Below are positions 59,853 through 64,000 of a stretch of DNA of 64,000 nucleotides, piece after piece (the first letter of the stretch is position 1; every line of letters begins with the position of its first letter). The DNA is from Pseudonocardia asaccharolytica DSM 44247 = NBRC 16224 (lineage in GTDB: Bacteria; Actinomycetota; Actinomycetes; Mycobacteriales; Pseudonocardiaceae), in NCBI RefSeq assembly GCF_000423625.1, contig NZ_AUII01000009.1:1-64000 (forward strand). Reading direction: 5' to 3'. Both the position numbers and the translations under genes were made by a program. The notes beneath the pieces are model-generated. The model was not told the DNA's origin. It saw nothing but the letters and a program-made list of their open reading frames with translations, and did no database searches.

Positions 59853-60965
59853 TCAGAACAGCCGCGTGCCACGCTCCGTCGAGCGTCGTCCGACCTGGTT
59901 CGCGGTCCGGGCCAGGACCAGCCCGGTCCGGACCGCGCTGGCGGCGTCGAGGGTCGCGTCGCGGGCCGCGGCGCTGGCCGCCGTGAAGCTCGCGTAGCCG
60001 TGGACCAGTCCGGCGAACCGCCGTGCGACCACCGGGACGCCCGAAGCGCGCAGCCGGTCGACCAGCTCCTCGCCCTCGTCGCGCAGCGGGTCGAACCCGG
60101 CTGTCGCGAGGTAGACCGGCGGCATCCCGGACAGGTCCTCGGCGCGCAGGATCGCCCCGCGGACGTCGTCGGAGGGCACGCCGTTGGGCAGGTACAGCCG
60201 TTCCAGCTGGGCGAGGAACTCGGCGGTCAGCCCGAAACCCGTCCCGAACAGCTCGCGCGAGCCGCCGCCTCGCTCCGCGTCGGTGACCGGGTAGAGCGCG
60301 AGGACGAACGCCGGGCCCTCGGTCGCACCCTCCTGGTGCGCGACGACCAGCGCGAGGTTGCCTCCGGCGCTGTCGCCGCCCACGGCCAGCAGTTCGGGGT
60401 CCGCGCCGAGCGACGCGGCCTGCGACCGGGCACAGCGGAACGCCGCGATCGCGTCCTCGAGACCGGCCGGATAGGGGTGTTCCGGCGCCAGCCGGTAGTC
60501 CACCGACAGCACCCGCAGCCCGGACTGTGCGGCGATGAGCCGGCACAGCGGATCGGTCGAGGCCAGGCTGCCGAGGACGAACCCGCCGCCGTGGTAGTAG
60601 ACGAGCAGCCCGGACGGCTCGGGCGCCGCGGGCGGGACGTAGAGCCGGGCGGCGATCGGCCGGTCCGGTCCGGGCAGATCGAGGTCGCGGGTGTGGATAT
60701 CGTCGAGCCCGCTGTCGTTCGCGAGATCGGCCGCGAGATCGGCCTGCCTGCGCTGCTCCGCCAGCGTCGCCTCACCGATCGGGCCGTCGTTGGCGCTGAC
60801 CAGGACCTGACCGGCGCGGTTGAGCAACTGCAGGTCCAGATCGAGGACCTGCCCGTCGACCCGCACCGGTGCCCCCGCCAGCCGCCGCTTCACCGGCCTC
60901 GGCAATCCGAAGAGGACTCTGAACCCCATTCGCAACGCCCGCACCCGGGCCCTCGATCGGACCAT
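59853..60965 (-). CDS. Alpha/beta hydrolase, HSL-type esterase/lipase
   Basis: 370 residues from ATG 60965; a shorter form from MGFRVLFGLP is possible. The hormone-sensitive-lipase signature is complete: HGGG in LLVYYHGGGFVLGS near 136, the nucleophile in AVGGDSAGGNLALV near 209, the acid in LATAGFDPLRDEG near 301 and the His in FAGLVHGYASF near 332. Such enzymes hydrolyse short to medium esters. The 100-residue N-terminal cap includes LVSANDGPIGEATLAEQR. It converges on a decayed region and stands alone. Confidence 0.9.
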   Translation of the reverse strand: MVRSRARVRALRMGFRVLFGLPRPVKRRLAGAPVRVDGQVLDLDLQLLNRAGQVLVSANDGPIGEATLAEQRRQADLAADLANDSGLDDIHTRDLDLPGPDRPIAARLYVPPAAPEPSGLLVYYHGGGFVLGSLASTDPLCRLIAAQSGLRVLSVDYRLAPEHPYPAGLEDAIAAFRCARSQAASLGADPELLAVGGDSAGGNLALVVAHQEGATEGPAFVLALYPVTDAERGGGSRELFGTGFGLTAEFLAQLERLYLPNGVPSDDVRGAILRAEDLSGMPPVYLATAGFDPLRDEGEELVDRLRASGVPVVARRFAGLVHGYASFTAASAAARDATLDAASAVRTGLVLARTANQVGRRSTERGTRLF

Positions 60966-60996
60966 GTCCGCACGGTACGCCGAGGGCGCGCACCGC

Positions 60997-62016
60997 TCAC
61001 CCGGAGAACGTGTAGCGCAGCACCGCGAGCATCGCGTCGTCGTCGGCCGGTTCGGTCCGCTCGCAGGCTCGCAGCGCGGCCCGCAGCGGATCATGGTCCA
61101 CACCGGACCCGATCAGCTCCAGGCTGGTCCGGCGCGGCTCACCGCGGGGCCACGGCGAGCGATCGAACCGCAGGTACCGGCCGACGGCGTGCAACCCGAA
61201 CCGCTGCCGGTGACCGGTCGATCCGAAGTGGACGAAACCCTTGATCCGGTAGGTACCCGTGGGTCGCTGGTCCAGGAAGTCGACGAAGCGTCGCGGGTCG
61301 AGCGGCCGGTCGCTGACGAACGAGCAGACATCATAGGCGGCGTGCAGGTGCCCGTCGTGATCGTGACAGTCACGGCCGGGCTCCGGCGCCTGGCCGAGCA
61401 TCAGCTGCCGCCCGGCGACCACCCGGATATCGAACAGCAGCCGCGGGTCGACCGCCCCGTGGCTCGCCGGGACGATCGGGGCCCGCTCGTTGGCGTCCCG
61501 GCACAGTCGCCGCACCCGCCACAGCCGCGCCGCGTCCACCCGGTCGACCTTGTTGAGCACGACCAGATCGGCGAGCTCGAGATGGCGGTCGATCTCGGGG
61601 CGCCGCCCCCGGGTGGCCTCGAACTCCGCCGCGTCGACGACCTCGACCAGCCCGCCGTAGGTGATATGCGGATTCCCGCAGGTCAGGACGAGCTGCACGA
61701 GCACGCCCGGTTCGGCGATCCCGCTGGCCTCGATGACGATCACGTCGATATCGGTGCCAGGATGGGCGAGCCGGTCGAGCAGCGGGCCCACGCCCTCCTC
61801 CCCGACGGTGCAGCACAGGCAGCCATTGCCCATCGACACCACCCCGTCGGCCTGCCCGCCGATCAGCATCGCGTCGACGCCGATGTTGCCGAAGTCGTTG
61901 ACGATCACGCCGATGCGCACATCGAGGCTGTGTGCGAGCAGGTGGTTGAGCAGTGTCGTCTTGCCCGAGCCGAGGAATCCGGCGAGGACGAGAACGGGGA
62001 CACGCCTGCTGCGCAC
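60997..62016 (-). CDS. COG0523/CobW-type G3E GTPase, putative metallochaperone
   Basis: 339 residues from GTG 62016. The P-loop GFLGSGKTT is at 13-21, the CxCC metal motif GNGCLCC at 63-69, VIEASGIAEP is the switch region and NKVDRVD the base-recognition site near 157. A His/Asp-rich stretch DCHDHDGHLHAAYD near 218-231 could bind a metal. The C-terminal CobW domain follows. These GTPases load or store Zn, Co or Ni. The P47K activators of iron-type nitrile hydratases belong to this superfamily, and two cobalt hydratases lie within 14 kb, but a direct link is only inferred. Confidence 0.9.
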   Translation of the reverse strand: MRSRRVPVLVLAGFLGSGKTTLLNHLLAHSLDVRIGVIVNDFGNIGVDAMLIGGQADGVVSMGNGCLCCTVGEEGVGPLLDRLAHPGTDIDVIVIEASGIAEPGVLVQLVLTCGNPHITYGGLVEVVDAAEFEATRGRRPEIDRHLELADLVVLNKVDRVDAARLWRVRRLCRDANERAPIVPASHGAVDPRLLFDIRVVAGRQLMLGQAPEPGRDCHDHDGHLHAAYDVCSFVSDRPLDPRRFVDFLDQRPTGTYRIKGFVHFGSTGHRQRFGLHAVGRYLRFDRSPWPRGEPRRTSLELIGSGVDHDPLRAALRACERTEPADDDAMLAVLRYTFSG

Positions 62017-62062
62017 CGGCCATCCCTATCACGCGGCCCGGGACGGCGGCAGGATAGGCGGC

Positions 62063-62506
62063 ATGGCTACCGTCACCGCTACCGCGGAGCGCACGATCGG
62101 CGCTCCCGTCGACCGGGTGCGCGCCGCCGTGGCCGACTACCGGACCACCCGCCCGTCGATCCTCACCGGGCACTACCGCGACTACGCCGTGCGCAGCGGC
62201 GGCCTCGGCGCCGGGACCGATGCGGAGTGGAAGCTCGCCGCCACCCCGAGGCGGGTGCGCGACGTGCATGTGGAGGTCACCCAGCCCACCCCGGGACAGC
62301 TCATCGAGCGGGACATGAACTCCAGCATGGTCACGACCTGGACGGTGAACCCGGTCGGCGCCGACTCCAGCTCGGTCACCATCACGACGAGCTGGCAGGG
62401 CGCGGGCGGGATCAGCGGGTTCTTCGAGAAGACCTTCGCGCCGAAGGGGCTCAAGCGGATCTACGACACGGTGCTGGCGAACCTCGACCACGCCGTGCGG
62501 AGCTGA
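62063..62506 (+). CDS. SRPBCC family protein
   Basis: 147 residues from ATG 62063, with AGGATAGG upstream. The START/polyketide-cyclase-like fold is suggested by ATVTATAERTIGAPVDRVRA at the N-terminus, a mid block HVEVTQPTPGQLIERDMNSS and the C-terminal helix KTFAPKGLKRIYDTVLANLD. Such proteins bind hydrophobic ligands or act as cyclases. It is divergent from the COG0523 gene with 46 bp between starts, and ends 6 bp before the PfkB kinase, so the latter two may be co-transcribed. Confidence 0.8.
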   Translation: MATVTATAERTIGAPVDRVRAAVADYRTTRPSILTGHYRDYAVRSGGLGAGTDAEWKLAATPRRVRDVHVEVTQPTPGQLIERDMNSSMVTTWTVNPVGADSSSVTITTSWQGAGGISGFFEKTFAPKGLKRIYDTVLANLDHAVRS

Positions 62507-62512
62507 CCGGCG

Positions 62513-63499
62513 TTGCGGCCGGGGATCGTCGCGGTCGCCGGCGAGGCGCTGGTCGATATCGTGCCCGCCCCGGTCGGCGGGTACTTCGAGCTCGCCCCCG
62601 GCGGCAGTCCGGCCAACGTCGCCGTGGGGCTGGCCCGGCTCGGCGTCCCGACCCGGATGCTCGCCCGGCTGGCCGCCGACCCGCTCGGCGAGCGGCTGCG
62701 TACCCATCTCGCGGCGAACAGCGTCGACCTCACCCATGCCGTCGCGGCGACCGAGCCGACGTCGCTCGCGCTGGTCTCGGTGGACGCCGACGGCGTCGCG
62801 AGCTACGACTTCCGCATCGACGGCACCGCCGACTGGCAGTGGTCGCCCGGCGAGCTCGCCGGCGCCCTCGACCCCGGGCCCGCGGGCCCCGTCGTCGCGG
62901 TGCACTCCGGCTCGCTGGCGTTGACGACCCCGCCCGGGGCCGCCGTGCTGCGCGAGCTGCTCGCCGCGGCCGCGGCCGCGGCGACGATCAGCTACGACCC
63001 GAACTGTCGGCCGCCGCTGATGGGTGATCCCGGCCGCGTCCGGGCCGGGGTGGCGGAGCTGTTGGCGACCGCTGACGTCGTCAAGGTCAGCGCGGAGGAC
63101 CTGGTGTGGCTGCTGCCCGGCCGTGCTCCCGCGGACGTGCTCGACGACTGGCTCGGCCGCGGTCCCGCCCTGGTCGCCATCACGCTCGGCGGAGACGGCG
63201 TCCTCGCGGGCACCGCATCCGGGCTGCGCGCCCGGCGGCCGGGCCGCGGCGTCGCCGTGGTCGACACCGTCGGCGCCGGCGACAGCTTCTCCGCGGCGCT
63301 GCTCGCCGGACTGCACCGCCGGGGTCTGCTGGGCGCCGCCAACCGGGCCGCCCTGCGCGCGATCGACGCGACGAGCCTGGACGACGTGCTCGACGACGCC
63401 GTCGCCGCCGCGGCGATCACCTGCTCGCGGCGCGGGGCGGACCCACCCACGGCCGGCGAGCTGGCAGGCCGGTGGCAGGCCGCGCGGCGAGGGTCGTGA
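62513..63499 (+). CDS. PfkB-family carbohydrate kinase (fructokinase-like)
   Basis: 328 residues from TTG 62513, a rare start chosen because it lies 6 bp after the preceding stop and precedes VAVAGEALVDIVPAP, the usual N-terminus. The family motifs are GGSPANVAVGLARLG (30-44) and the catalytic VDTVGAGDSFSAALLAGLH near 252-270, with the base Asp in GAGDSF. It phosphorylates a sugar with ATP, most probably fructose or a related hexose. The C-terminus is typical in length. No sugar transporter is adjacent. Confidence 0.88.
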   Translation: MRPGIVAVAGEALVDIVPAPVGGYFELAPGGSPANVAVGLARLGVPTRMLARLAADPLGERLRTHLAANSVDLTHAVAATEPTSLALVSVDADGVASYDFRIDGTADWQWSPGELAGALDPGPAGPVVAVHSGSLALTTPPGAAVLRELLAAAAAAATISYDPNCRPPLMGDPGRVRAGVAELLATADVVKVSAEDLVWLLPGRAPADVLDDWLGRGPALVAITLGGDGVLAGTASGLRARRPGRGVAVVDTVGAGDSFSAALLAGLHRRGLLGAANRAALRAIDATSLDDVLDDAVAAAAITCSRRGADPPTAGELAGRWQAARRGS

Positions 63500-63548
63500 G
63501 CGGCGGCGAACGGCCCCAGATCGATTCGCCCGCCGCCGCCCACGAGAT

Positions 63549-64000
63549 CTAGCCGAGCCGGCGCGGGGCGCGCTCGGGGTAGTCGCGCGGCTGACCGGTG
63601 GCCGGGTCGCCGGGAGCCAGCGACAGTTCCGCGGGCTCGCTCTCGGGCAGTGCCCACTGCTTGGCCCAGTCGAGATGCATCGCGGCGTCCCCGGCCGCGG
63701 GCGGGAAGTAGTCCAGCTGCATGGTCATGTTCATCGGTCGCGGCGGGAAGTGGTCGGTGTCGGTGTTCGTGTACCACGGCTCGCCGTTCACGTAGGCCGT
63801 CATCCGCTCCGGCGTCCACTCCAGCGCATACGCCGACCATTGGGTGGAGTCGTGCCGCACCGACCCGTAGTCCTGCTGGTTGTCCGTCCCGTAGTGCAGG
63901 AAGAAGCTGGTCTCCTGGCGGTCGTCGGACATGATCTCCATCCAGTCGATCTCACCGCCGACCGGGAAGTCCTCCGCCACCGGCCACAGCAGAAGCAGTG
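63549..64000 (-). CDS. Glycoside hydrolase family 16 protein (5' part beyond window)
   Basis: At least 150 C-terminal residues, entering from the right edge. The GH16 active-site motif ExDxxE is visible as GGEIDWMEIM, near LLLLWPVAEDFPVG, followed by SFFLHYGTDNQQDYGSVRHD, the strand SAYALEWTPERMTAYVNGEP and a C-terminal DYFPPAAGDAAMHLDW. Family members cleave beta-1,3 or mixed-linkage glucans, laminarin or galactans. The first half and any signal peptide are outside the window. The last 30 residues are Pro/Glu-rich. Confidence 0.88.
   Translation of the reverse strand, partial: LLLLWPVAEDFPVGGEIDWMEIMSDDRQETSFFLHYGTDNQQDYGSVRHDSTQWSAYALEWTPERMTAYVNGEPWYTNTDTDHFPPRPMNMTMQLDYFPPAAGDAAMHLDWAKQWALPESEPAELSLAPGDPATGQPRDYPERAPRRLG

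Noticed and set aside
1..64000. CRISPR arrays, tRNA or rRNA genes, phage or integrase genes
   Set aside because: No regularly spaced repeats, cloverleaf sequences, rRNA blocks or integrase motifs were noticed. A tRNAscan or Rfam search could still reveal missed small RNAs.

Overview
The window is 64 kb of very GC-rich DNA with dense gene packing, many GTG starts, and frequent ATGA or GTGA overlaps between neighbouring genes. The gene families point to a metabolically versatile actinomycete: an NDMA-dependent alcohol dehydrogenase, an F420-type LLM oxidoreductase, mycothiol-type DinB/maleylpyruvate isomerase proteins, a SARP regulator, DUF2277 and cobalt nitrile hydratases. A Pseudonocardiaceae-like genome (for example Pseudonocardia) is my best guess, by inference only. 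No rRNA, tRNA or CRISPR array was seen.

Left part (1-10.6 kb): housekeeping pdxS (cut by the window edge) and metY with a structured leader; an OsmC-like gene; a 1-kb decayed IS66-type element that keeps its ends and an 8-bp target duplication; a second OsmC gene overlapping a Na+/solute symporter; and a 1,060-residue SARP-AAA-TPR regulator.

Catabolic island (10.6-27.4 kb): a six-gene minus-strand operon encodes a Rieske oxygenase, a ferredoxin-fused reductase, an extradiol dioxygenase, a C-C hydrolase, an M20 amidohydrolase and an SDR without its catalytic Ser and Lys. It is divergent from an SDR-NCS1 permease pair. Next comes a three-subunit molybdenum hydroxylase overlapping an M20-like protein whose metal site looks lost, bracketed by a NarL-type response regulator and a GAF histidine kinase. 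Together this looks like uptake, hydroxylation, ring dihydroxylation, meta-cleavage and amide hydrolysis of an unknown N-containing aromatic compound.

Middle (27.7-47.9 kb): a polysaccharide pyruvyl transferase, an OmpA-like lipoprotein, a MoxR-VWA fusion and an NDMA-type alcohol dehydrogenase, then an aerobic benzoyl-CoA (box) cluster (benzoate-CoA ligase, boxC, boxB; no boxA). Two box promoters share an inverted repeat TCTAC-N27/28-GTAGA. After this come a membrane protein, a nitrilase-superfamily protein lacking the active-site Cys, several pseudogene remnants, an LLM oxidoreductase, a hydrolase and an ECF sigma factor overlapping a multi-VOC protein.

Right part (48.1-64 kb): two full cobalt-type nitrile hydratase operons (amidase-beta-alpha-accessory) lie back to back as mirror images around two regulator genes, an SRPBCC/AmiC-like fusion and an ArsR repressor. 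This gives a nitrile to amide to acid route in duplicate. A KstD-like flavoprotein, a conserved small protein, decayed fragments, an HSL-type esterase, a COG0523 GTPase with a His-rich stretch (possible metal chaperone), an SRPBCC protein, a PfkB kinase and a partial GH16 gene complete the window.
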